Source: Thermodesulfobacteriota bacterium
GTDB taxonomy: Bacteria; Desulfobacterota; Desulfobacteria; Desulfobacterales; Desulfosudaceae
DNA: 64,000 nt
Reading direction: 5' to 3'
NCBI GenBank assembly: GCA_040753795.1
Contig: JBFMDX010000013.1
Location: 62,001-126,000 of the forward strand
Positions 56,401 through 64,000 of the stretch are shown here, piece by piece. Both the position numbers and the translations under genes were made by a program. Position 1 is the first letter of the stretch, and each line of letters begins with the position of its first letter. The notes under the pieces are model-generated. The model was not told the DNA's origin. It saw only the letters and a list, made by a program, of their open reading frames with translations, and made no database searches.

Positions 56401-59400
56401 GTTGTCATACAGGGTGGTTTTTTGTGTGCCGTCGGGATAGGCCACCAGCGCCAACTGGCCCCATTCATTGTATTGCTTGCGGGTGACGTTGCCGTTTCCG
56501 TCGGTGGTCAGCAGGGTGCGGCCGTTGTCCAGAACTTCAATCTCCTCAATCATATCGCCGTTTATGGCTTTTTTGCTGTAGCCGAAATTGCCGTCCCCGG
56601 CCGGGCGATACCAGGTCTCCTTGATCGCACCATCCGGCGTCCTGACCATTGAATAGCGTTCCTGGTTGGTGCTGTTGTAATCGTATTCAAAAGTAAAGGT
56701 TTTGCCTGTTCCATAGTCGACGGACGTCGCCATACCCAAATCCAAATCATAGACAACTTCTTTGGTGCTGCCGTCAGGATAGGTGACGATAACGCTGGCG
56801 TCGTCATAAGAAAAATGGGTTTGATTGCCATACACATCCGTAAACGTTTCCAGGCTGCCAGGAATAACCTCGCCGTCAACGGTTTGACCGGGGGATGGCC
56901 CGTAGACATATTCCACCCGACGATTGTCAAGGTCGTGCACGGCGCTGATCCGGCCGCCGGCATTATACTCAAACCAGAGCTGCTGCTGGTGGTTTCTGTC
57001 TTCCACGCCGAGGAGTTGACGGGATTGCTCATTCCAGAGCACTTTGCCGACCGTTCCGTTCCTGTCGCCATACTCGATAACATAACCGTCGTAATTGAAC
57101 AAAATCCAATTGCCGCCGCGTGCCTGCCACTTGAACATGGGATCCGCCCAGGCGCCAAGGGGGGTATCGCTGACCCTTGATATTGTCCGGGAACCGGACT
57201 GATAAACAGCGTAAATATTAAAACCGTCTATATCAACCGGACTGCCGCCTGATTTTTCATAAGTCGTGCCGTAATATTTGACGGCAACAAGATCGTCCGC
57301 ATCGGAAAGATCACCGTATTCTTTCTCCAGCCGTTGTTCATGGTTGAAAAGATAAGAGAATTGCATCATTCTCGTTCCGTCATCCCGGGTAATCCGCTCG
57401 GCATCAAAATGCCGTTTAACCGCGATACTACCACCCGGTACTTTCACATACAGATCCGAGTATTCGACGGCATAAGCGCCGGACAGCAGGTTCACTCCCG
57501 AACCGGTGGGCTCGCAGGTCAGCCCGCATGCGGCGCCGCCTCCGCCTCCGCCTCCTCCGCCGCCGCCTCCGCCGCCGCCACCGTCATCTGGGCAAAATGA
57601 GTCCGCGGCTGGGCTGGGATCAGGGCCGGGGGGTGGAGGTGGTCCCGGGCCGCCGCCGCTGCCGCCGCCACATCCGGAACCGCCACTGTCGCAGCATGCT
57701 GATTTGCACTCCGGAATACATTTCTTCCCGCCCATGGACGAACCCGAAGGACCAGAGCCGCTACTACCTCCCCCGCCTCCGCTTCCGCCGCCGCCGCTTC
57801 CGCCGCTGCTTCCGCCGCCGCTTCCACCGCCGCTTCCGCCGCTGCTCATGCTCCAACCCGCGGAGCCCTTGCCGCCGCACTCACCATATTCATAGTCTGA
57901 ACCACCTGAAGCACCGCCCCCGCCATCACCGCCGCCGGTGCTGTCGACGGCGTCAGCGGTGCTCAGGCAGGTCAGGCGGTAGGGCAGTGTTATCCTTTCC
58001 TTGGGGCCGATGGTGGTGGGCAACTCGCGCAAGAATTCAAAGCGATACCCCTGACCGACATTTAAATGGTGGGCCATGTTCTCCGCCTGCATCAACCCGT
58101 AGTTGGTCAGGGTGAACTCGCCGGTGAACACGTCGCCGGGCGCCATATCCGGCAGGTTGACGTGCATGGGTTCATAGAGCACCACCGGCGCGGGCACATT
58201 GGTCTCAAAGGTGGCATGGAGGATGATCTCATACTTATCCTGGATGGTGGTCTCCACCACCTCCCATTCCACCGTGACCAGGTTGTATTGCAGGAACACC
58301 TCCCGGGTTTCCGTGATCCCGGACTTGATCCACAGCCGGCCGATCTCTTCCTGATGGTTTTCGGCGCGGATCCGGTATTTGTAATTGCCCGGCGCCAGGT
58401 CGGTAAAATCGGCCTGGCCGTTGGCGTCGGTCATCTGTTCAAACTGGAGGGAAGTGGTCTGCTCGTTCTGCAGCAGGATTTTGGCGTTGGCCAGGCCGGC
58501 AATGGTCTCGTCGTTCTGGCCAACCGTACCGGTGTAAAGGTCGATGATGTGGAACAGGACGTTCCCGGGCTGGCCTTCGGCCGCCACGCCGACATAGAGG
58601 CCGATGTTGACGACGGCGTGGTTATCGCCGGTCACTTTCAGATAAAAGGTATGGTCGCCCACCTGGCTCGCCTGGGAGGGCGCGAACTGGATATTGACCG
58701 CGGTTTTGGCGCCGGGGACCAGGGCGCCGATCTGGGTCGGGGTGGTGATAGCCGCCCAGGCGGGATTGGCGGTTGTGTTGACCACCGGGTTGCCGGCGGC
58801 GTCGGTCAGGGTCAGGACGACGTTTTCCATGTCGGCCGTGCCGCGGTTCTCCAGGGTGACGGTCTCGGTAACGGGCGTACCCACGGTAGTGCCGGTTTCC
58901 ACATGGTCCGGCGTAAATCCGAGTACCGGCACGGCCTCGGCAAACACATAATTGACCGGCAGGGTGTCCCAGCCGGCGGCCGGGGAGCCGTCGCTGACCA
59001 GGCGCAGGGTAAACTGGCCGGTGGTGGCGGCGGTGTTGTCGGCCAGCACGGTAAAGGTCACCTGGCCGCTCTGGCCGGAGGTAAGATTGATGGGATCGCC
59101 GAACGTAATCTGGACGCCGGGAGGAGCGCTCTCGCCTTCCCGGTAATCAAAGCGCAGGTTGGCGGCGGTGGTGCCCTGGCCTGCCGTGGCTTTCATCGAA
59201 ACGGTGTATTCGTAGTTCTTGGGTATCTTCAGGTTGTAGCTGGAATATTGCAGGCTGACGTTGCTGATGGTGAAAGTGGCCTGCACCGGCCGTTCGGTCA
59301 GGTCGGGATGAACGGCGCAGACCTGGTAGGTGCCGGAGTCCCCGGCCTGGGGGGTGTAGACATGGGTAAAGGTTCCGTCCTGACCGGTCTGGACGGTTGT

Positions 59401-62400
59401 CTTCTGTTCAAAACCGTTTTTGGAGATCACCAGCTTTAACGACGCAAAGGGCAGGCTGTCGCCGGTCAGGCGTTCCACGGCCCGGCCGGAGATGGTGATG
59501 TCCTGGTTGCCGGAAGAGCTGACCGGCGTCACCAAATCCACGGTGCCGGTATAGGTGGTCTCGATCAGGGAGACCGGCGCGGTGGTGCTCATGCCGTTCA
59601 TGACCACTTCGTCGGCCTGGCCGCGGTGATAATAGAATTTGGCGATGGTCAGCCGGGCGGTCAGGGCGTCGGGCGCGGTGGCAGGCGCCGGCACACCGAT
59701 ATCGCTGGAAACAAAAGAGCCGCCGGGCACGATCCGGGCCACGGTGTCGCCGTTGGGCAGGGTGACCACATTGCCGCCGGTGGCGGCCTGGAACTTCTTC
59801 TCGGTAATGACGTTGCCGTCCTCGTTGACCAGGAACAGGCTGATTTCATCAGAGGGAAGTCGGCCGGTATTCCTGGCGGTGATGATCTCGATCTGCTCCA
59901 CGCCGGTGTTGACCAGCTCGAACCGGGCCAGGCCCGTGCCGCCGCGGGTAAAGGCCTCGGTGGTCAGGCGCAGGTCCAGCAATCCGTCGGTCACGGGAAG
60001 GACGGTGCTCCGGATGATATTGACGGTTTCATTGGCTTCTTCGGTAATCGCGACGGTGGTGGCGACCGGGGCCATATCCGGCAGGTCGGCATAACCGCCG
60101 ATGGTTACGGACACGGTCCTGGTCTCTCCGGCCGCCAGGGAAAAGACCGGCGACAGGTGGGAGCGGACTGAGCTGTCGGAGAGCGTCACATCCGTCTTGA
60201 GCTGAACATTGGAAAGGGTCATGGCGGAACGGTTGGTGACCGTATACTTGAGGCCGTTCATGATGCCGCGTTGGATGGTCGCGCCGGGTTCCGGCACGGC
60301 GGTCACCTTCGGCAGGGTGACGGCCCGTTCCAGGCTTTCATCAACGCCGTTGTGATGAACCACCACCAACGTATAGGTGCGGTCGTCGCCGGCATAACCG
60401 GTGTCGGTGAACGTCCGGCCGGTCATCGGGCCGGCAGTGTTGAGTTTGACGTTGCCGGACCTGGGGCCGAGAAAGAGGTTGTACCCGCTGATGTTGCCTG
60501 AAGCATTATTGTCGGTCCAGGTGATGACCGGGTAGGCGGATTCTGCTTGAGTGACGGTGATGCCGGCCACCGGCAGCAGCAGGAAGGTGTGGTTGACGCA
60601 GGCGGACGGCGGGGATTGGTTGCCGGCTTTGTCCACCGCCGTGACAACGTAAAAAATATCAAGGGCCGAAGGGCCGGGGTCGACCACGGCCGCCTGGGGA
60701 ATGCCCGTAATCAGCGGAATCAGGCCGGTTATATTGATGGCGTCGATGAGGGCGCTGTCGCGATAAACGTTGTACGTAACCGTTTCGTTGGTCGGACCGG
60801 TCCAGGTCAGGCTGATGCCGTTGGAGGCCTGGGCCAGGGCCAGGTTCGCCGGCGGCTCCGGCGCCACCCGGTCGGAAGCGGCCGCTACCAGCGCGCTTTT
60901 GGCGCTCTCGGCGTTCTGGCCGTTTCCTTCCCGTAGGCTGGCGACGGCATAATAATAGATGTCATCAGCAACGGGCAGATCCGTGTACTGCAAATCCGTG
61001 TCGGTCAGCGTCGCCTCCAGGGCGGTGAGCTGGGCCGGGTTGTTGACCGTACCCCGGTAAAGCCGATACCCGGAAGCACCGGTCACCCCCGCCCAGGAGA
61101 GCCGCACGGCTCCACCGGGCATGGATTCGGCCGAAAAACCGAAAGGGGTCTCCAGAGGCGGCAGATTGCCCTGATAAACCTGGAAGGCATTGTCCGCGGA
61201 AATGGTGTGGCCGACGTTGCCCAGCTTGTCGGCGCCTTCATATTCAAAGGAAAGAGTTTCCGGGGCGGTCAAGCCGCCGTCGGCGGGCAGGGTAAACTCC
61301 ACCTGCCAGGTCTGGGCGTCGCCTGGCTGAACGGGTATTTCAGTGGCGGTAACGGCCTGGGCCGTGCGCCCTTCCCCGGAGAGCAGCCATTTGACGGTCG
61401 GGACCGCGCCATCGGCCAGGGCTTCATCCAGGCCGAAAATCGCGGTCACGGTCGTCGGCGAATCATTATTAATGGGCGAAACCGGCTGGACCGCCAGCCG
61501 GATGACTTCCGGCGCGTGGGTATCGATCAGGATGGAAGCGGCGTCGGTGTCCGTGATGACCGTGCCGACGTTGCCGACCTTGTCCCGGCCGGAGAAGACG
61601 GCATAGGCCGTGGCGGCCACGGTATTGGCCTCGATCAGGAAGTAGCCTGAATACTGGGTGTCGGAAATTTTATTCAGGCTGACGGATATGGGCAGGCCGC
61701 CCGCGGGGGTAAGACTGAGGAAGGGCGTGGCCACGAGCGCTTCGCTGACCTGCAGGGTAACGTTGACCCGGCCGACGCCCATGGCGCCGCTAGCTGGGTC
61801 AACAGGCCCCAGGGGGGCATACGTTATTTCAACCGCGGTCGGCGCCGTGCCGTCGGAAACGGCCGAGGCTTCGCTGGAAGGAACGCTCTCGCTGATCGCC
61901 CCACTGGAAAGTTTTTTAACGGTAGTCACCCGGTAGTAATAGGTGCCGTCCGAAGCAGGCAGGTCGGTATAAGTAGTGCCCGTAATGATCGTGGCGCCGT
62001 TGACCCGGGTGGCCGCAGAAACTTCTGAGAAAGGCGCCGTATGGCGGTAAAGGTTATAACCGCTGATCGTGCCGCTGACGGCATCCCAGGTCAATTTGAC
62101 GCGGCCGCTGCTTAAGGCGCCGGCGGTCAGGCGGGCGGTGGGACTGGGCAGGGTCGTATCCAGCGTTACGGTGACGGCCGCGCTAAAGCCGCTGGTCCGG
62201 CCCAGATGCTCGGCCCGGGCCTTGATGGTATTCGTCCCGGCGACAAGGGGGATGACGGCGGAAAAAACGCCGGAGGCATTGGCCGTGGCGGTGACATTGA
62301 GGGAATTGTCGCTGCCGTCATAGAAGGTGACCACGGCGTTCTTCTCTACGGTTCCGGAAACCGTCACCGAGGACTGGTTGGTGACAAAGCCGGTCGAGGG

Positions 62401-63999
62401 ACTGGTGATCTGCGGCGGGCTGATATCTGGCAGAGCCACGGTAAATCCATAAGTCGCGGCCGGGTCATTGGCATTGCCCAGGGTATCGGTGGCAACTACA
62501 TGCAGGGTGTAGGCGCCGTTGGCAAGGGTAAGGATATCCAACGAGCAGGCATACGGGGAGGAATAATCCGTGGAGGAGAAAACCGTTGTGCCGGTGGCGT
62601 CATCAACCAGCGAAAAAGCCACCCGGCTGATGCCGGCCGTATCGGTGGCCACGACCTGGATCGTTCCGGAGGCCGAAACAGTGGCGCCGGAAAGGGCGGT
62701 ACCGTTAAACGTGACGGATTGGATGACGGGGGAATCATTGTCGGCCGCGGGTGTCGCGGAAATGGTTTTACCGCTGACATCGGCTGATTTCCTGTTGGAA
62801 ATATTGACCGCGGCCACGGCAAAATAATAGGCCTGACCGTTGATCAGGCTGGGAACATTGACGGTGGTGGACGTGGTGGTAAAGGCCAGGGTCATCTCGT
62901 CGATCAAGGCCGGCGGAGAGGCCGCCGTGCTTTTATACACGGCGTAATGTTTAAGGGGGCTGACCGGGTTGTTGTCGTTAATCGCCGGCGCGGCCCAGGT
63001 CAGATTCACATATCCGTCATGGGGCGTTGCCGAGGTAACGGCGGGGTTATCAATCAGGGTGGCGGCATTGATCTGCACGCCGGTGCTGGCATTGCCGGCG
63101 TCGTCAACGGCCACGATTTTAAAGGTATAAGTGGAGGCGGCATTTAAACCAGCGGCCGTATAGGTATTGGTTCCGGATGGAATGACGACGCCGATGGTAT
63201 CCCCATCAAAAAAAACCTTGTGGTGGGCAAGGTCGGAAGACGCGGACGGGGTCCAGGTAAAAGTCAGGCTGGTTGACTGACAATCAGATACGGAAATACC
63301 GGTGGCCTCGGCCGGCAGGCCGGTGTCAATGGGCGTGGCCGCCACGGCATTCACGGTTGGGTCAAACTGCCCGGTAGCGTCAACGGCCATCAGGGCGAAA
63401 CAGTAAATCTGGTCCCGGGTCAGGCCGGAAGCCTGATAGGTGGTGGAGCCGGCCGGGACCGTGGCGATGGGCGTCAGGCCGGTAACATTGGTTAATTGGC
63501 AAACGCCGTCAACCGGGTCGGCCCGGTAGACATCATAATGATTAATATCGCTGCCCTGGGCGGTTTCGTCATAGGTCCAGCTCAGGTTTACGGTGGTGCC
63601 GTCGCCGTTGCCGTCGGCGCTCAGGGTGGTTATGGGCGCGGGAACAACATTGTCATAAAAAATCTCCACCGCCCCGGCCGGGTCGCTTTGGTTCCCGGCC
63701 CGGTCAACCGCCTTAAACACAAGGGTGTTGTCGCCCGGGGTAAGGGTGACCGTGTACTGCCAGGCAGTCAGGGCGGTATGCCCAACGACCTCGGTATCAT
63801 TTAATACTATGGAAGCATAGGCCTCCTTGGTTCCGGAAATTGCCTGGGTACTGGAATTGGTGGGGGTCGTCACCGGGTTAACGACCGGGGGCTCCGGCGG
63901 CGTGCCGTCCACTTCAAAATGATATGTATATTGAGGCGACTGGTTGCCTAAACTGTCCTGCAATTGGATGGCGACGGTATAAACCGATTCCATCGTCAA
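53488..63999 (-). CDS. Giant RHS/YD-repeat protein, 3' portion (5' end beyond window)
   Basis: At least 3503 residues are visible and the frame is still open at the window edge. In order: several FN3-type and related beta modules (about 1-1190), further beta domains including a carboxypeptidase-regulatory-like one (about 1815-1900), a Gly/Ser-rich hinge with polyglycine and repeated Cys (about 2015-2165), an RHS entry segment (SGVNLLSGAYAVEYSDLYV), about 1100 residues of YD repeats, and the RHS core ([40 protein letters not shown]). A variable tip of about 137 residues follows NPLKWRDESGL. The core normally ends 'DPxGL', but here it reads DESGL. The tip has one hydrophobic stretch and a charged Cys-containing end, and I recognise no enzyme in it. 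Adhesion or export of a toxic tip is the family's known role. Confidence 0.92.
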   Translation of the reverse strand: MTMESVYTVAIQLQDSLGNQSPQYTYHFEVDGTPPEPPVVNPVTTPTNSSTQAISGTKEAYASIVLNDTEVVGHTALTAWQYTVTLTPGDNTLVFKAVDRAGNQSDPAGAVEIFYDNVVPAPITTLSADGNGDGTTVNLSWTYDETAQGSDINHYDVYRADPVDGVCQLTNVTGLTPIATVPAGSTTYQASGLTRDQIYCFALMAVDATGQFDPTVNAVAATPIDTGLPAEATGISVSDCQSTSLTFTWTPSASSDLAHHKVFFDGDTIGVVIPSGTNTYTAAGLNAASTYTFKIVAVDDAGNASTGVQINAATLIDNPAVTSATPHDGYVNLTWAAPAINDNNPVSPLKHYAVYKSTAASPPALIDEMTLAFTTTSTTVNVPSLINGQAYYFAVAAVNISNRKSADVSGKTISATPAADNDSPVIQSVTFNGTALSGATVSASGTIQVVATDTAGISRVAFSLVDDATGTTVFSSTDYSSPYACSLDILTLANGAYTLHVVATDTLGNANDPAATYGFTVALPDISPPQITSPSTGFVTNQSSVTVSGTVEKNAVVTFYDGSDNSLNVTATANASGVFSAVIPLVAGTNTIKARAEHLGRTSGFSAAVTVTLDTTLPSPTARLTAGALSSGRVKLTWDAVSGTISGYNLYRHTAPFSEVSAATRVNGATIITGTTYTDLPASDGTYYYRVTTVKKLSSGAISESVPSSEASAVSDGTAPTAVEITYAPLGPVDPASGAMGVGRVNVTLQVSEALVATPFLSLTPAGGLPISVSLNKISDTQYSGYFLIEANTVAATAYAVFSGRDKVGNVGTVITDTDAASILIDTHAPEVIRLAVQPVSPINNDSPTTVTAIFGLDEALADGAVPTVKWLLSGEGRTAQAVTATEIPVQPGDAQTWQVEFTLPADGGLTAPETLSFEYEGADKLGNVGHTISADNAFQVYQGNLPPLETPFGFSAESMPGGAVRLSWAGVTGASGYRLYRGTVNNPAQLTALEATLTDTDLQYTDLPVADDIYYYAVASLREGNGQNAESAKSALVAAASDRVAPEPPANLALAQASNGISLTWTGPTNETVTYNVYRDSALIDAINITGLIPLITGIPQAAVVDPGPSALDIFYVVTAVDKAGNQSPPSACVNHTFLLLPVAGITVTQAESAYPVITWTDNNASGNISGYNLFLGPRSGNVKLNTAGPMTGRTFTDTGYAGDDRTYTLVVVHHNGVDESLERAVTLPKVTAVPEPGATIQRGIMNGLKYTVTNRSAMTLSNVQLKTDVTLSDSSVRSHLSPVFSLAAGETRTVSVTIGGYADLPDMAPVATTVAITEEANETVNIIRSTVLPVTDGLLDLRLTTEAFTRGGTGLARFELVNTGVEQIEIITARNTGRLPSDEISLFLVNEDGNVITEKKFQAATGGNVVTLPNGDTVARIVPGGSFVSSDIGVPAPATAPDALTARLTIAKFYYHRGQADEVVMNGMSTTAPVSLIETTYTGTVDLVTPVSSSGNQDITISGRAVERLTGDSLPFASLKLVISKNGFEQKTTVQTGQDGTFTHVYTPQAGDSGTYQVCAVHPDLTERPVQATFTISNVSLQYSSYNLKIPKNYEYTVSMKATAGQGTTAANLRFDYREGESAPPGVQITFGDPINLTSGQSGQVTFTVLADNTAATTGQFTLRLVSDGSPAAGWDTLPVNYVFAEAVPVLGFTPDHVETGTTVGTPVTETVTLENRGTADMENVVLTLTDAAGNPVVNTTANPAWAAITTPTQIGALVPGAKTAVNIQFAPSQASQVGDHTFYLKVTGDNHAVVNIGLYVGVAAEGQPGNVLFHIIDLYTGTVGQNDETIAGLANAKILLQNEQTTSLQFEQMTDANGQADFTDLAPGNYKYRIRAENHQEEIGRLWIKSGITETREVFLQYNLVTVEWEVVETTIQDKYEIILHATFETNVPAPVVLYEPMHVNLPDMAPGDVFTGEFTLTNYGLMQAENMAHHLNVGQGYRFEFLRELPTTIGPKERITLPYRLTCLSTADAVDSTGGGDGGGGASGGSDYEYGECGGKGSAGWSMSSGGSGGGSGGGSSGGSGGGGSGGGGGSSGSGPSGSSMGGKKCIPECKSACCDSGGSGCGGGSGGGPGPPPPPGPDPSPAADSFCPDDGGGGGGGGGGGGGGGGAACGLTCEPTGSGVNLLSGAYAVEYSDLYVKVPGGSIAVKRHFDAERITRDDGTRMMQFSYLFNHEQRLEKEYGDLSDADDLVAVKYYGTTYEKSGGSPVDIDGFNIYAVYQSGSRTISRVSDTPLGAWADPMFKWQARGGNWILFNYDGYVIEYGDRNGTVGKVLWNEQSRQLLGVEDRNHQQQLWFEYNAGGRISAVHDLDNRRVEYVYGPSPGQTVDGEVIPGSLETFTDVYGNQTHFSYDDASVIVTYPDGSTKEVVYDLDLGMATSVDYGTGKTFTFEYDYNSTNQERYSMVRTPDGAIKETWYRPAGDGNFGYSKKAINGDMIEEIEVLDNGRTLLTTDGNGNVTRKQYNEWGQLALVAYPDGTQKTTLYDNVIHKPIRKTDENGIITTYAYDAQVNLIEKTEAAGTADERVTRYTYDAVGNLTETRVIGPPDIVTTMTYDAAGNMTSVSDPEGKTMHFTHDAMGNVLTRTDDDNHTWTYVYDAAGNMTSVTDPLDRVSAYEYDAMGNKVRETGPDNVQTLFEFDTQGHLIKQTRVIDPADRTKDVVTVFQYNFDGKLLNMTDPEGAVTTYTYDDRGRVISTTDGAGNVVSMSYDGGSGTGCSSCSGSADQPSAITYPTFVKQISYDTRGRKTAERDVAEQTTQAQYEYDPAGNLIAKTDKDGRITAYAYDNFNRLVKVTDPASGQTSYAYDARGNLVSLTDAKGQTTTFAYDLNNRLTEETRPEGEQTTYAYDAAGNLSEKRDAKGQKTTYIYDAADQLIETRYYDAANALVKTVTFTYDATGRLTGYDDGATSAVYAYDPAGRKVTETVNYGTFSKTHSYAYMKNGLKESFTGPDGVAYGYTYDTANRLAGVQIPGSGLVTVSDYTWNRLSGMTLPGGASKEFGYDQLMRISQITAKDPGANELLNYAYTHDNMDNITAKTTEHGDYAYVYDALHRLTSADNPEAVSLTDEAFTYDSVGNRLTSADRNGAWAYNDNNELLSVPGLAEGSGSGGLQAASYEYDANGNTVKKTVDGVVFSYVYNTEDRLAQVWNGLPNSGTLTASYYYDPFGRRLWKDVGGTRTYFHYADEGLVAEMDASGNVVKTYGWQPGGTWGTDPLFMKSDGSYYFYHNDHLGTPQKMTARSGEVVWSAKYESFGKATVEVEMVENNLRFPGQYYDAETGLHYNGFRYYEPEIGRYLRKDPIGFFSGDPNLFRYVFNNPLKWRDESGLGEVLSAAIPIATTASALDGPLPFGEAIGSAIILGALLYEMSDDIGDAAERRSEYLKYHNRCNESPPEGLDLCERKKWNLQREKDCVRMREEFSRKWYPNDGDAGHEQQIIERRQAIKKLEEYIAKNCCNK

Positions 64000-64000
64000 T

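Noticed and set aside
57506-58115. Proline- and arginine-rich plus-strand frames
   Set aside because: They are the complementary readings of the Gly/Ser hinge of the RHS gene.

Overview
The window comes from a GC-rich Gram-negative bacterium. Outer-membrane genes (lptE and the heptose genes hldE, gmhA, hldD) sit beside a ffh-rpsP-khpA-rimM-trmD-rplS-rnhB-yraN cluster. A small ribbon-helix-helix protein paired with an orphan ParA, an FtsEX-EnvC-Ctp-YibQ run, a CbiR-like protein and a DUF362 ferredoxin are also present. This mix is most like a Desulfobacterota (former Deltaproteobacteria) chromosome. That is an inference from gene content, and no species can be named.

Positions 1-42800 are an ordinary, densely packed chromosome. 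In order they hold: a truncated membrane protein and a B12-binding radical SAM protein; rpsT facing lptE-leuS; the ADP-heptose cluster hldD-gmhA-hldE; rng-yajC-secD-secF-dprA-topA-PTS IIA-ClC; a PilZ-PAS-GGDEF protein; a metallo-beta-lactamase-fold hydrolase with RHH and ParA genes; cbiR-mltF facing a HIT gene; ftsE-ftsX-envC-ctp-yibQ; prmA; two small envelope proteins; a tRNA-Val(GAC) with an unusual anticodon loop; a DUF362 ferredoxin; the ribosome and SRP cluster; and rlmN with a CYTH-domain gene. Several gene-poor gaps carry low-complexity repeats built from short units.

Positions 42800-64000 are accessory. A hicBA pair with a frameshifted toxin gene opens the region. At the right end lies the 3' 10.5 kb of a giant RHS gene on the minus strand, with FN3-rich modules, a Gly/Ser/Cys-rich hinge, YD repeats, the RHS core and a small variable tip. 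An AT-rich small gene follows it as probable immunity. Further downstream are two orphan RHS tip cassettes, each beginning inside the conserved core and each followed by its own small envelope-type gene. One orphan tip carries a lytic-transglycosylase-like domain, and its partner gene has a signal peptide and overlaps it.

A roughly 6.3 kb integrative replicon (46.1-52.4 kb) sits between the live RHS gene and the orphan tips. It carries two overlapping tyrosine recombinases, helically phased iteron-like repeats, a CHC2/TOPRIM/AAA+ primase-helicase, a small DUF5659-like gene with a structured leader, and an XRE regulator with palindromic operators and a possibly leaderless start. An 18-bp near-identical direct repeat brackets it, and an inverted copy at its left end looks like a tyrosine-recombinase core site. 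About 1.2 kb of structured, apparently non-coding DNA with REP-like palindromes separates it from the RHS gene. The toxin tips plus replicon are the most novel part of the window.
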